From: Olivibacter sp. SDN3
Lineage (GTDB): Bacteria; Bacteroidota; Bacteroidia; Sphingobacteriales; Sphingobacteriaceae
DNA length: 64,000 nucleotides
Assembly (NCBI RefSeq): GCF_014334135.1
Contig: NZ_CP060497.1
Location: forward strand, 2,294,001 to 2,358,000
Direction: 5' to 3'
Shown here piece after piece: positions 36,001-46,825 of this stretch (position 1 is the first letter of the stretch; each line of letters begins with the position of its first letter). The position numbers and the translations under genes were made by a program. Under the pieces are notes generated by a model, which saw only the letters and a program-made list of their open reading frames with translations, ran no database searches and was not told where the DNA came from.

Positions 36001-36030
36001 AAACCCACGGTCTTGCTAGACGGTGGGTTT
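36001..36030. terminator. Hairpin between the YCII and sigma genes
   Basis: Outer stem AAACCCAC/GTGGGTTT and inner stem GTCT/AGAC, separated by a single G-G mismatch, with a TGCT loop. It sits between two co-directional minus-strand genes. The T-run (5) is on the plus-strand side, so on the minus strand it may attenuate or process the message rather than end it. Confidence 0.5.
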
Positions 36031-36045
36031 TTGATTGATATTTAA

Positions 36046-36393
36046 TTAGGGCTGCACATAAACTGGTCTGATTTCAACACTGCCTCCCTGATCAATGGCT
36101 GGGCAGCCGTGAGCTAGTGTTGTGGCTTCATCCAAACTATCAGCTTTAATTCTTAAAAAGCCACCAAGAATCTCACGGACTTCCACAAAAGGACCGTCAG
36201 TAACGACGCCGCTCTTCTTCAGTACTTTGCCTGTGGGCTCCAGCCTTGGTCCTGTGCTTACTACTTTTCCCTGTGCTGCAATACCGCCGACCCAATCTCC
36301 CCATTTTTTACCGAGTTTCTCCCATTCTTCAGGAGTAACCTCACTATCATCAACATCGTTGGGCATGCGAAAAAGTAACATGAATTCTTTCAT
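36046..36393 (-). CDS. YCII-related (DGPF) protein
   Basis: The 115-residue protein has the YCII fold: MKEFMLLFRMPNDVD at the start, TPEEWEKLGKKWGDWVGGIA, the diagnostic GVVTDGPFVEVREILGGF, and a SVEIRPVYV end. DGPF proteins are constant neighbours of ECF42 sigma factors. It precedes the sigma gene by 54 bp with a hairpin in between. Biochemical function is not known. Confidence 0.9.
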   Translation of the reverse strand: MKEFMLLFRMPNDVDDSEVTPEEWEKLGKKWGDWVGGIAAQGKVVSTGPRLEPTGKVLKKSGVVTDGPFVEVREILGGFLRIKADSLDEATTLAHGCPAIDQGGSVEIRPVYVQP

Positions 36394-36489
36394 TGTTTTT
36401 GATTTTAATTATTGAATCTATGAGTGATACTATAATAATGATTGAATAATACATAATTGGACAGGTTTGGAGAAATATTTTTTTCAATG

Positions 36490-36519
36490 AAAAAGGCGAT
36501 GGGAAACCAGCGCCTTTTT
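36490..36519. terminator. Terminator of katG
   Basis: Stem AAAAAGGCG/CGCCTTTTT with a 12-base loop; T-runs occur in both readings. It lies 28 bp beyond the katG stop and ends that transcript on the minus strand. Confidence 0.8.
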
Positions 36520-36546
36520 ATTATCTATGGTTAATATTAACAACTA

Positions 36547-38850
<2,304 letters not shown>

Positions 38851-38895
38851 CTAAACGCCGCTTGACAAAACAAGCAGGCTAGAGGTACTGTTTTA

Positions 38896-38931
38896 ATACT
38901 GACTAATTTATGTTTATACTGACTAATTTAT
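38896..38931. repeat. Direct repeat in the katG promoter region
   Basis: The 16-base ATACTGACTAATTTAT occurs at 38896-38911 and again at 38916-38931, a 20-bp spacing (two helical turns), 79-114 bp upstream of the katG start. It could be a binding site for an oxidative-stress regulator or a short tandem duplication. Confidence 0.55.
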
Positions 38932-38971
38932 AAAATTTGGTTAAACAATCAAAATCTAATAGGTTGATATT

Positions 38972-39400
38972 TCAATAGAGTAGACCCTCGCTGCTGATAG
39001 CACATTCAGCATCATTCGTTTTTTTGAGCTTATACCATTCCTTATAATAGAAACACCTTTTTGCTTCAAAATACCGGATATACAGACCGTCATGTACTAG
39101 ATACAGTCTTTCTATCTATCTGATTTCAATAGGCCATGTTATTCCACTGATGTCTATATAGGTTTCGTCTTTTCTAAGAGAATGTCTCCCATTCGCATGA
39201 TTAAGTCTGCTTTGGCTCCCAAGGGTATCACTAAACTGTGTTTTCCCGGTTTTATTTTAGCAACGTAATGGTTATAAATATGCTCCTTTGAAAATTTTGA
39301 AAGGTCAGCTCCATTTAGCATTTTTAAAATTACGCCCTTTTCGTTCAAAATTTGTATTCCGATAAGAAATGAACCGTAGACATCAACATCTTCTGTTCTG
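38972..39400 (-). pseudogene. Decayed gene of unknown family, with frameshift and in-frame stop
   Basis: The minus strand directly behind the cupin gene is protein-like for about 140 codons but broken. One frame reads DRTEDVDVYGSFLIGIQI, then HYVAKIKPGKHSLVIPLG and ADLIMRMGDILLE, up to a stop at about 39154. A shifted frame continues from about 39175 as RKDETYIDISGITWPIEIR, then a TAG (39116-39118). In the same frame IERLYLVHDGLYIRYFEAKR, CFYYKEWYKLKK and a final stop (38972-38974) follow. No ATG opens the first frame. This is best explained as one inactivated gene; the family is not recognised. Confidence 0.5.
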
Positions 39401-39736
39401 TCATTGTTCTTCTTCCATATAGTGCGTTTCTATGTTAGCACGCTCTACAGTGAGGTTGACGCTTCGATCGCCTTTTGGCTTCGTGCGATGTGGAACATTC
39501 CGAGGGATGGTGATCGAACTGCCAGGCGTTAGTTCGTATCTCTCTTGGTAAGTTTCAATAATTACTATTCCTTCCATGCCAATGAAGGTTTCGTCGGAGT
39601 TAGGATGCAGATGCCATGGGTATGCACTTGTCATAACACTCATCCTGACGACATGGTCGTTAACCTGACTGATGATCGTATTAAAATAAGGCTTCCTGTT
39701 CGACTCAGCCAGTAATTTAAAGTTAATTTTTTCCAT
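39401..39736 (-). CDS. Small cupin-domain protein
   Basis: The 111-residue single-domain cupin carries the first motif AYPWHLHPNSDETFIGMEG (His, His, Glu metal ligands), a middle YELTPGSSITIPRNVPHRT (second-motif His) and a short C-terminal strand. Such proteins bind a metal and often act as sensors or small isomerases or dioxygenases. The substrate is unknown. It lies between an intact hypothetical gene upstream and a decayed gene downstream. Confidence 0.85.
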   Translation of the reverse strand: MEKINFKLLAESNRKPYFNTIISQVNDHVVRMSVMTSAYPWHLHPNSDETFIGMEGIVIIETYQERYELTPGSSITIPRNVPHRTKPKGDRSVNLTVERANIETHYMEEEQ

Positions 39737-39830
39737 ACTTTTTTGTTAATGCAACGGCTCGCTATTATGCGTGTGGTTTTAAGAAATCTAAAAATAAACG
39801 GTTCTGATGACATAATGAATAGATAATTTT

Positions 39831-40277
39831 TCATAGTTTCTCCATTATCCTGATGTAGTGACAGTATGCATTCCAACTGGTGCTATAGTGTTCTTCTAAG
39901 TACCACTCCAATCGTATTTTCGTAATGGTTTGATTGTCGAACTTTTCACCGTACAAAGCCATGCTTTGATCACTTTGTTCGGCCAACCATTGCGAAAAGT
40001 CTTTCTCCGATTCGAATGTTGCCACAATCGGGAAAGGCCCTCGACCGTCATATACGGTGCCTAGGGTAAATTGCCCGTCGTTGAGATACAGTCCCATACC
40101 ACAATAATCCCTATGTGCGAAATAAAGTCCTCCGCTTTCGTTAGGGCTTCGTGTTAATTTTGCGGCTACCCGATAGGCTAGACCTTTACCAAATGCCCGG
40201 CTGTCTAACATATGATACCTTTCCAATTCTTTTTCAGAGAGGGTTTTTAGCGATATTTTAGGAATATATAGTTTCAT
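39831..40277 (-). CDS. Hypothetical protein (unrecognised family)
   Basis: From the ATG at 40277 the product is 148 residues and soluble. It contains GKGLAYRVAAKLTRS, then GGLYFAHRDYCGMGLYLNDG, FESEKDFSQWLAEQSDQS and a C-terminal TKIRLEWYLEEHYS. The pattern resembles small cytosolic proteins of Bacteroidetes without known role. An in-frame ATG at 40382 would add 35 residues of unlike composition. The stop codon overlaps an ATG (ATGA) that begins a short YCII-like scrap, so a lost gene may once have followed it. Confidence 0.6.
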   Translation of the reverse strand: MKLYIPKISLKTLSEKELERYHMLDSRAFGKGLAYRVAAKLTRSPNESGGLYFAHRDYCGMGLYLNDGQFTLGTVYDGRGPFPIVATFESEKDFSQWLAEQSDQSMALYGEKFDNQTITKIRLEWYLEEHYSTSWNAYCHYIRIMEKL

Positions 40278-40496
40278 TGTGTCGATTATGAAAAAATCAC
40301 ATTTGCTATTCTTAGGATCAGACAAATTTATAGTGTTTTCTTCAGTATTGTTGATTATTGCGATATTTAAAAGACTCGTCAAGTAAGATCATTTGGCGAT
40401 TACTTGCACGATATAACTACAACAATCTCCGATATAGCTACATTCATCTTGTTTGGAGTAGCCACCTTTGTATTAGTATTTACATAATAAAAATTT

Positions 40497-41339
40497 ATGA
40501 CTATGAACACAAAAAAAGTATGGTTTGTAACCGGTGCATCCAAAGGTTTAGGATTGACATTGGTTAAAGCATTATTGGCCCGGGATTATCAAGTCGTCGC
40601 CACGTCTAGGAAACGGCAATCGCTTATCGATGCCATCGGCAATAGTGGTAATTTTTTAGCCCTTGAAATGGATCTCACTAACAATGATGATGTTGTAAAA
40701 AAGATAGAAACAGCAGTTAACCATTTTGGACGAATAGATGTTGTAGTGAACAATGCAGGGTACAGCCAGATTGGTACATTAGAAGAACTTTCTGATGCAG
40801 AAGTAAAAAGAAACTTCGAAGTGAATGTATTTGGGGCTTTAAATGTGATTCGAAATGCTGCTAAATATCTCCGTAAGCAACAATCAGGACACATTTTTAA
40901 CATCGCGTCTATTGGTGGCTTTGCGGGGAATTTCCCAGGGTTCGGAATCTATTGTTCCACAAAATTTGCTGTAGCCGGTTTTACGGAAGCGCTTGCTGTA
41001 GAAATAAAACCCTTCGGAGTAAATACGACCTTGGTTTACCCGGGATATTTTAGAACGGATTTTTTGTCGAAAGGTTCAGTACAGACGCCCGCAACTCCAA
41101 TTGAAGCGTATGCCACAGCCCGGGAAGTAGAAGCTGCGCACCTGAATGAGATCGATGGTAATCAACCGAATGATCCGGAAAAAGCAGCGGAAGTGCTGAT
41201 TGCGGTCACTGAAGAAAATAATCCACCGGTACACTTATTCCTGGGTGAAGACGCCTATGATATGGTGTTTAACAAGATAAAAATCATCACTGATACGGTC
41301 GAATTATGGAAAAAATACACGTTATCAACAGCCTATTGA
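40497..41339 (+). CDS. SDR-family oxidoreductase
   Basis: The 280-residue classical short-chain dehydrogenase has the NAD(P) loop TGASKGLG (12-19), NNAG (85-88), catalytic Ser138 in NIASIGG, and Tyr152/Lys156 in YCSTK. The basic residues after beta2 (TSRKRQS) suggest NADP preference. The stretch after PGYFRTDF is the substrate cap. The next gene overlaps its end by 34 bp. An AraC regulator closes the group. The substrate is unknown. An alternative ATG lies at 40503. Confidence 0.93.
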   Translation: MTMNTKKVWFVTGASKGLGLTLVKALLARDYQVVATSRKRQSLIDAIGNSGNFLALEMDLTNNDDVVKKIETAVNHFGRIDVVVNNAGYSQIGTLEELSDAEVKRNFEVNVFGALNVIRNAAKYLRKQQSGHIFNIASIGGFAGNFPGFGIYCSTKFAVAGFTEALAVEIKPFGVNTTLVYPGYFRTDFLSKGSVQTPATPIEAYATAREVEAAHLNEIDGNQPNDPEKAAEVLIAVTEENNPPVHLFLGEDAYDMVFNKIKIITDTVELWKKYTLSTAY

Positions 41340-41872
41340 TTCTATTAATAAGCGTAGGGCATACGAGTAGCTATGCGCAGTCTTCAAGTATGGATGCTTC
41401 CAAAAAAGCACTGATAGCCCATCAGTTTGAACAATGGCAACAAGGTAGTGCTAACTTCTTTGATATTTTGGCAGAGGATGTTGTTTGGATCGTTGCCGGA
41501 CATTCGCCCGTATCCGGCGTTTATCATGGAAAAAAAGCGTTTATGGAACAATCGGTTTTGCCTATCACATCGCAATTAAAAACTCGAATAGAACCCACTT
41601 TAGTCAGTTTAACGGCAGACGAAAGTTACGTATGGTTACATTGGAAAGGAACTGCTACCGCAGTAGATGGACGTGATTATAGGAACAATTATTGCTGGAA
41701 ACTAGAAGTAAAAGATGGGCTTATCACTAGTGCGATAGCGTTTTTAGATACCTATGAGTTAACCCTCTTAATGAATAAGAAACAAAATGCAATGAACAGC
41801 GCAATTGAAGAAACCAAAGAATATATGGGTAACCGAAAACGGGTATATCGGCCACGAGCTACGGTCAAATAA
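41306..41872 (+). CDS. Secreted SnoaL/NTF2-like protein, possibly frameshifted from an Atu4866 domain
   Basis: The 188-residue product has a signal peptide (MEKIHVINSLLILLISVGHT, ending near SYAQ) and a SnoaL-like domain: FEQWQQGSANFFDILAEDVV, GHSPVSGVYHGKKAFMEQ, YVWLHWKGTATAVDGRDYRN, and LEVKDGLITSAIAFLDTYE. After about residue 165 the sequence (NRKRVYRPRATVK) loses family character. The overlapping +1 frame becomes an Atu4866 domain there. A SnoaL-Atu4866 fusion broken by a small indel near 41825-41835 is likely; two overlapping genes is the alternative. The start overlaps the SDR by 34 bp. Confidence 0.7.
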   Translation: MEKIHVINSLLILLISVGHTSSYAQSSSMDASKKALIAHQFEQWQQGSANFFDILAEDVVWIVAGHSPVSGVYHGKKAFMEQSVLPITSQLKTRIEPTLVSLTADESYVWLHWKGTATAVDGRDYRNNYCWKLEVKDGLITSAIAFLDTYELTLLMNKKQNAMNSAIEETKEYMGNRKRVYRPRATVK

Positions 41873-42038
41873 TCGTTACGATGAAACCAGAGGTGAACGT
41901 GAGCAAGTCTACCAAGGCAGCTATAAAACTACAGGAAACCATATTGACTATAGAGACGACACAGGATTTATCGCTGACGGTGAATTTAAAGATGGTATTT
42001 TCCATCACGCTGGTATAATTTTGTATAAAGAAAAGTAA
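41805..42038 (+). CDS. Atu4866-domain protein (separate or frameshifted second half)
   Basis: The frame encodes a nearly complete Atu4866 (PF11512-type) domain: NIWVTENGYIGHELRSNNRY, DETRGEREQVYQGSYKTTGN, HIDYRDDTGFIADGEFKDGI and FHHAGIILYKEK. The only start is a TTG at 41805, inside the SnoaL-like gene and in another frame. In Agrobacterium the domain is a small free-standing beta protein; in many relatives it follows a SnoaL-like domain. Its lack of a good start favours a frameshift from the preceding gene. Confidence 0.6.
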   Translation: MKKPKNIWVTENGYIGHELRSNNRYDETRGEREQVYQGSYKTTGNHIDYRDDTGFIADGEFKDGIFHHAGIILYKEK

Positions 42039-42056
42039 TACCCTAAATTGCTAAAC

Positions 42057-42971
42057 ATGAATCAAACATTCCGCTTTAATTCGATTAATGAATTCCATGC
42101 TTTCTGTAATCTATCTAAGCCAGAACACCCATTAATCAGTTTGATAGATTACAGTAAGGTATGTTATCCTGTAGACGATAGCGAAATTAAATGGATACAA
42201 AACTTTTATTCCATTGGATTAAAGCGGAATGTTAACGCAAAGTTCAATTACGGGCAGCAACAATATGATTTTGATTCTGGTGTACTCTGCTTTGTTTCTC
42301 CGCAACAGTTTTTGCGGCTCGAAATCAATCAAGATGTAATAGTAGAACCAACGGGCTGGCTATTGCTTATCCATCCCGATTTTATTTGGAACACACCGCT
42401 GGCTACAAAAATCAAAAACTATGACTTTTTTCAATATGCTGTGAACGAAGCATTATTTCTCTCAGAAAAAGAGGAGGAGATTATAGTTGAAATTCTTCAG
42501 AAAATAGTACGCGAATACCAATCGAATATGGATAAATTTAGCCAAGATCTCATTGTTGCCCAGCTTGAAACATTGCTGATTTATGCAGAACGTTTTTATG
42601 AGCGTCAATTTTTGACCAGAAGAAAGTCTAACCATAGCATTTTAACGCGTTTTGAACAAGTACTGTCAGACTATTTTCAGAAAGAAAAACCGATGATAGA
42701 CGGGATGCCGACAGTTGGAAAAATCGCCGGAGAATTGAATATTTCTCCAAACTATCTAGGTACTTTATTACGTGTATCAACCGGGCTTAACACACAACAA
42801 CACATTCAGAACAAGATGATTGAAAAAGCGAAAGAAAAACTAAGTACTACCGACCTATCGGTTAGTGAAATTGCTTACGACCTAGGATTTGAACACGCAC
42901 AATCTTTCAGCAAGTTATTCAAAAACAAAACGGATCTATCTCCCATCGCATTTCGCAAATTATTTAACTAA
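42057..42971 (+). CDS. AraC-family transcriptional regulator
   Basis: From the ATG at 42057 the product is 304 residues. An N-terminal cupin-like sensor (about 1-170) is followed by the AraC double helix-turn-helix (about 210-304): VGKIAGELNISPNYLGTLLR, VSEIAYDLGFEHAQSFSKLF and KTDLSPIAFRKLF. The start MNQTFRFNSINEFHAF is typical of Bacteroidetes regulators that control adjacent SDR or aldo/keto reductase genes. It lies 18 bp after the Atu4866 frame on the same strand and probably regulates this group. Confidence 0.92.
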   Translation: MNQTFRFNSINEFHAFCNLSKPEHPLISLIDYSKVCYPVDDSEIKWIQNFYSIGLKRNVNAKFNYGQQQYDFDSGVLCFVSPQQFLRLEINQDVIVEPTGWLLLIHPDFIWNTPLATKIKNYDFFQYAVNEALFLSEKEEEIIVEILQKIVREYQSNMDKFSQDLIVAQLETLLIYAERFYERQFLTRRKSNHSILTRFEQVLSDYFQKEKPMIDGMPTVGKIAGELNISPNYLGTLLRVSTGLNTQQHIQNKMIEKAKEKLSTTDLSVSEIAYDLGFEHAQSFSKLFKNKTDLSPIAFRKLFN

Positions 42972-43122
42972 AAAATTTTAATTGCTATGCTTGTAAAATG
43001 TTAATTACCATATACTTTAGGTGTTAATAAGAATAGGTGTATTCCGAAAACACCCTATTAATGTAGGTGATTTTAGTGTTAATATCCGCTGGCATGTGGT
43101 TTAATTTTTATTTTATCGATAA

Positions 43123-44694
43123 TTATTCGTAGCCATGATAGAGGTATAGAGCACCGTAGGTCCAATTTGGCTCTTGCATTTCAGGATAATTGACGCGATC
43201 CATCATTAAAGCGATGTATTTGAATGGGTATCCGTTGGGCATCTGGACGACATTTGGCCAAACCCTAGTGCCTGCCTGCTCATCCCATGGCGGTAAATCC
43301 ATTTTCAGTGTTCCCGCTTCCTTAAGATCAGGATAAGTATAGATATAAATTTGTTTGTCAGAGCTGCCCGAGAAACAGTAGCGTTTATCTCCTATCATTT
43401 GCAATGAAGTCCCTGTTGAATTATGTGTTACCGGACCGGCAATTTGCCTGTAATTTTTATTCCAATAACGAGATTCCAACATGATGGCCTTGTATCCATT
43501 TTGATTTTTGCAGGCAACCATTCGCCATTTTTTATCATGAGCATCATACAAAATATGTGGATCTTCAATATCCCCAGTTATATTAAACGGCTTTGCATTC
43601 ATAATAGAGAACCCAAACCTGGGATCGGTTTCGCTTTCTACAAGAAGTAATTGCTTTTCTTCCTTTTCGGGATTTGCAAACGCGCTGAACCCGGTTGTTA
43701 CACCTCGCCAAACTTTGTCATTTCTATCAAAAAAAATATGAGATGCGATTTCATTTCGCAGTAGACTGTCTTGGCGATCAAACACAATAATTCCTTCCAA
43801 TTTGATGTCAAAAACACTTGGATTCATACTGAAAACCCCCTGAAGATGGTGAGGTAGCGCCCGCCCGCGAATCGACATCGTGTACCAAATCTTCCCGTTA
43901 TCGAGTAGAGGTTCTCCATTTTCATAGGTTATTGGTCTGATGTCTGCCAACCCGACACCTGTGGTGAGCGATATTTCAGCACGTTTAACTTTGATTGCTC
44001 CCCCTTTCAACTTGGCATATAAACGGGATTGGAATGAATGAATGTATTTTTTTTTTCTCAGGTCAATATATTTATTAAAATCCGCTTGGCCAATTACTTT
44101 TGGCAAGCCCTCATGCTTCGCGTATAATACCAGCCCGCTACCCAGCATTTGTAAGATGATGTTCCCTTTGGAAACTTTCTGTTCTTTAAGATTAGCCGTC
44201 GCAATTGACTCGTCGGTGATCAGATTCCCCTCCGCGTCAAAAACGCTCAATTGTAAACCAATGATCAGGCTATCCTTAAATTGTTCAACTATGACCATTC
44301 GTTCGGCATTAATGGGGCTGGTAAATTCAAAGCCAACTTCACCGTCCCCGACACCTGAATCTAAATTAAGGGTGTACGTTGCAAACGGATTGAAACCACC
44401 TAACCAAATTGCTGTTTGGCTTTCTCTTTCGGATTCAATAAGGAGTAATTCATTCTTTTCAAGGGTTATTTTTGCATGTTCTGAGGTATAGTGGGTAACC
44501 GGATGCATAACCGATAGTCCCACTATTGTTTTCGGATCTAAGGTCGATAGTTGAATCGACTGGTCATCGTCAAAAACCATCCGTTTTGTAGCCTGCCTGA
44601 CAAACTTGATGGAATCGGGTGTAATTTGTGCCTGTGCGAACTGATTTAGCATGATTAATGCCAAACTAATTGCCGCATAATTGATGAATTTCAT
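43123..44694 (-). CDS. Secreted beta-propeller-like protein, possible glycosidase relative
   Basis: From the ATG at 44694 the 523-residue product has a signal peptide (MKFINYAAISLALIMLNQFA, cut near AQAQ). The C-terminal half has repeated blades resembling the five-bladed propeller of GH43/GH32/GH130 proteins: HIFFDRNDKVWRGVTTGFS, DPHILYDAHDKKWRMVACKN, WPNVVQMPNGYPFKYIALMM. The N-terminal half is beta-sandwich-like. I cannot place the catalytic acids, so enzyme activity is unproven. It is followed, in transcription order, by no obvious partner; an ABC transporter lies upstream on the same strand. Confidence 0.55.
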   Translation of the reverse strand: MKFINYAAISLALIMLNQFAQAQITPDSIKFVRQATKRMVFDDDQSIQLSTLDPKTIVGLSVMHPVTHYTSEHAKITLEKNELLLIESERESQTAIWLGGFNPFATYTLNLDSGVGDGEVGFEFTSPINAERMVIVEQFKDSLIIGLQLSVFDAEGNLITDESIATANLKEQKVSKGNIILQMLGSGLVLYAKHEGLPKVIGQADFNKYIDLRKKKYIHSFQSRLYAKLKGGAIKVKRAEISLTTGVGLADIRPITYENGEPLLDNGKIWYTMSIRGRALPHHLQGVFSMNPSVFDIKLEGIIVFDRQDSLLRNEIASHIFFDRNDKVWRGVTTGFSAFANPEKEEKQLLLVESETDPRFGFSIMNAKPFNITGDIEDPHILYDAHDKKWRMVACKNQNGYKAIMLESRYWNKNYRQIAGPVTHNSTGTSLQMIGDKRYCFSGSSDKQIYIYTYPDLKEAGTLKMDLPPWDEQAGTRVWPNVVQMPNGYPFKYIALMMDRVNYPEMQEPNWTYGALYLYHGYE

Positions 44695-44781
44695 CTGGTA
44701 TGATCTCATGACGAATGCTAATATAGCCGTTAATTTCCGGAAGTTAAAAAATAGTGGGTATCTCAACGGATGTATAAATAA

Positions 44782-45912
44782 TTATTTGATCGCTAGGTGA
44801 GAACGTTTGTAGAACATCAAATAGAAACAGGCAAAGGAAGAAGCCAGGTTTATTAAAATCAGTGCCCATGCCAAGTCGAATAGAATTAACGTCAAAGTCA
44901 TGCTGAACCATATAAAAGTCATTTTTAAAAATGGCCTCATTGCAGCCGATTTAAAATAAAGTATAGATCGAATAAGTAACATACCAGTTAAACTAAGCGG
45001 TGCAAATAACAGCACAACAGATATGGGGAACATTAAATATATCCATAGATACTCTGGAAGTAGTAGTACGAAATAGGAAAGCATTAGCTGGGCATATACC
45101 CTTATCCTGCTATAGGGCAATTGCTGAATGAAATACAAATGGTTTAGGGAGAATTTATATTCCAAGTAAATCAAGATGCAGTGACTGGCAACCAGCGTAA
45201 TGGCGATTATTGCAGTTAACCGTAGAGGTTCATCGATTTCGGAAATTGACGATAGCAAAATAAACAATGCAGTAAAAGAAAGTATTTTAGTAATGAAAAA
45301 AGGTGTTTTCTGTTTTAAAAAGATTTCATAAAAAAAAGCGTTAAAGGGAGTTTTAGGAAGTTCTCTTACCAGATCCATCAAGTTAAAACGATACTCTTTC
45401 TTGAATTTCGAAAAATTAAAACGATATAGGTATATCAATGCGCTAAAAATAACTAAAACTACCAGATAGAGACAAGTGAGTAAAGGTATCATCAGATTAC
45501 CTACTATTAAACCGTAAATTGTAGCAAGCAGCCAATAAATAACTAGCGGAACAAAGAGATAAAGTTGGAATAAACACCAAGCGGTAAACTGTTTCGATAT
45601 TGGAAGAGCGTTTGTACTATATCGCCAAAAGGTGTGTTCTTCCAAGCAGCTCGCCTTCCATACATATGACCAGCATTTTAACGTGTATATCAGCCATAGT
45701 GAACTTGCCATCAAAGTGATGATGGGTGACTGAACAAAGCTGAGCAATAAGATGAGGTAAATTGTTCGTTCCTGTCCAGTCGGGATGTGTCCAGCCGTTT
45801 TTATAAAGAGGCCATAACCGATTATTAAAATAAAAGAAACTATTAAAAACCCAGCGTTGATTTTATAGAATTCCTGTCCAAAAGATTTTATAAGATACTT
45901 GGCTAAAGACAT
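44782..45912 (-). CDS. ABC transporter membrane protein
   Basis: The 376-residue protein has about ten predicted membrane segments (for example FLIVSFILIIGYGLFI, LFQLYLFVPLVIYWLL, FTALFILLSSISEI, LMLSYFVLLLPEYLWIYLMF). It has no domain name that I can assign by eye. Its start overlaps the ATPase gene by 10 bp, so it is the membrane half of a two-gene ABC transporter. The pairing of a short ATPase with a large membrane subunit is like small exporters of the bacteriocin or antibiotic type. The substrate is unknown. Confidence 0.75.
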   Translation of the reverse strand: MSLAKYLIKSFGQEFYKINAGFLIVSFILIIGYGLFIKTAGHIPTGQERTIYLILLLSFVQSPIITLMASSLWLIYTLKCWSYVWKASCLEEHTFWRYSTNALPISKQFTAWCLFQLYLFVPLVIYWLLATIYGLIVGNLMIPLLTCLYLVVLVIFSALIYLYRFNFSKFKKEYRFNLMDLVRELPKTPFNAFFYEIFLKQKTPFFITKILSFTALFILLSSISEIDEPLRLTAIIAITLVASHCILIYLEYKFSLNHLYFIQQLPYSRIRVYAQLMLSYFVLLLPEYLWIYLMFPISVVLLFAPLSLTGMLLIRSILYFKSAAMRPFLKMTFIWFSMTLTLILFDLAWALILINLASSFACFYLMFYKRSHLAIK

Positions 45913-46544
45913 TGTGCTGTTTCTATTTCAATTTTTCTGTCTCGAAGAATAACAATACTGCTGGTAGGTACGATGGAAGGGATACTTTGATGAGACGTAA
46001 TAATGAAATTTGTTCCTGCTGCGGTAGTTTTTGTTATCCAGCTAGCAAGTTTATCAATAGCATCGTTATCCAATGTAATAAAGGGTTCGTCCAATAGAAT
46101 AAGTTCCGGTGTACCGGTAAAAGCCATAACAAGCGATAGCTTTTTTAACATTCCAGCTGAATAACTTTCTATTTCGTAGTTCAAATAGCCGTCCATATTA
46201 AAATCGTTCAAAAGTGGTGATAACGCTTGGAGAGAGCCGTTTTTTGCCTTAATAAAAAGATTAATCATATCCCATCCGGTAAAAAACGGAGGGAATAACG
46301 GCTCGCTTTCAGCAAAGTTGACCAACTTTCGGTAAGTAATGGGATGTTTTCTTAGGTTAACCTTTTCGTTAAAAATTACTATACCTTTAAAGTCAATCAA
46401 TCCTGCAAGAATTTTAAGCAAGGTACTCTTTCCAGAGCCATTGCTGCCTTTTATCCAAATAACTCCAGAGTTAAATTTTTGCTGAGAAATTGCTAATACT
46501 GTGTTAGCTCCGTATTTTTTTGATAAATTTTTTACTTCCAGCAT
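45903..46544 (-). CDS. ABC transporter ATP-binding protein
   Basis: The 213-residue nucleotide-binding protein has Walker A GSNGSGKST (about 34-42), a signature-like SYSAGMLKKLS, Walker B ELILLDEPF and the switch histidine in IITSHQS. The signature is YSAGM rather than LSGGQ. It is at the short end for this family. It is translationally coupled to the membrane subunit that follows. It energises export or uptake of an unknown substrate. Confidence 0.93.
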   Translation of the reverse strand: MLEVKNLSKKYGANTVLAISQQKFNSGVIWIKGSNGSGKSTLLKILAGLIDFKGIVIFNEKVNLRKHPITYRKLVNFAESEPLFPPFFTGWDMINLFIKAKNGSLQALSPLLNDFNMDGYLNYEIESYSAGMLKKLSLVMAFTGTPELILLDEPFITLDNDAIDKLASWITKTTAAGTNFIITSHQSIPSIVPTSSIVILRDRKIEIETAQCL

Positions 46545-46825
46545 GTAATTGAGATTTATACAGACGGACTTTGTTACAAATGCTGCCTTTTCAAGTCTTT
46601 GAGGATAAATTGGTGAAACTGTTATGCAAGTCCTTCGCCTGGCATTTTCAGTCTTGGGAATTTTGAAAGAAAGATTATTGTTTCCTATGAGTGAGGTGGA
46701 CCTGAAATAGCTGTAGGTTGAAAAAAACGACAGCTTGAGAGCTAATAGCGTTTAGTAGATCATAAAAATAAATGTGCTGCATACTTTCCAGCCTAGTTTC
46801 CTACGGTCGTTTTGAGTGCTAACAT

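Noticed and set aside
39740-39834. Short frame starting MKNYLFIMSS, resembling a YCII N-terminus
   Set aside because: Only about 30 codons before it loses character; at most a scrap of a lost gene, too little to annotate.
46624-46710. 28-codon plus-strand frame (VLRLAFSVLGILKERLLF)
   Set aside because: Protein-like but very short, no ribosome site and no partner.
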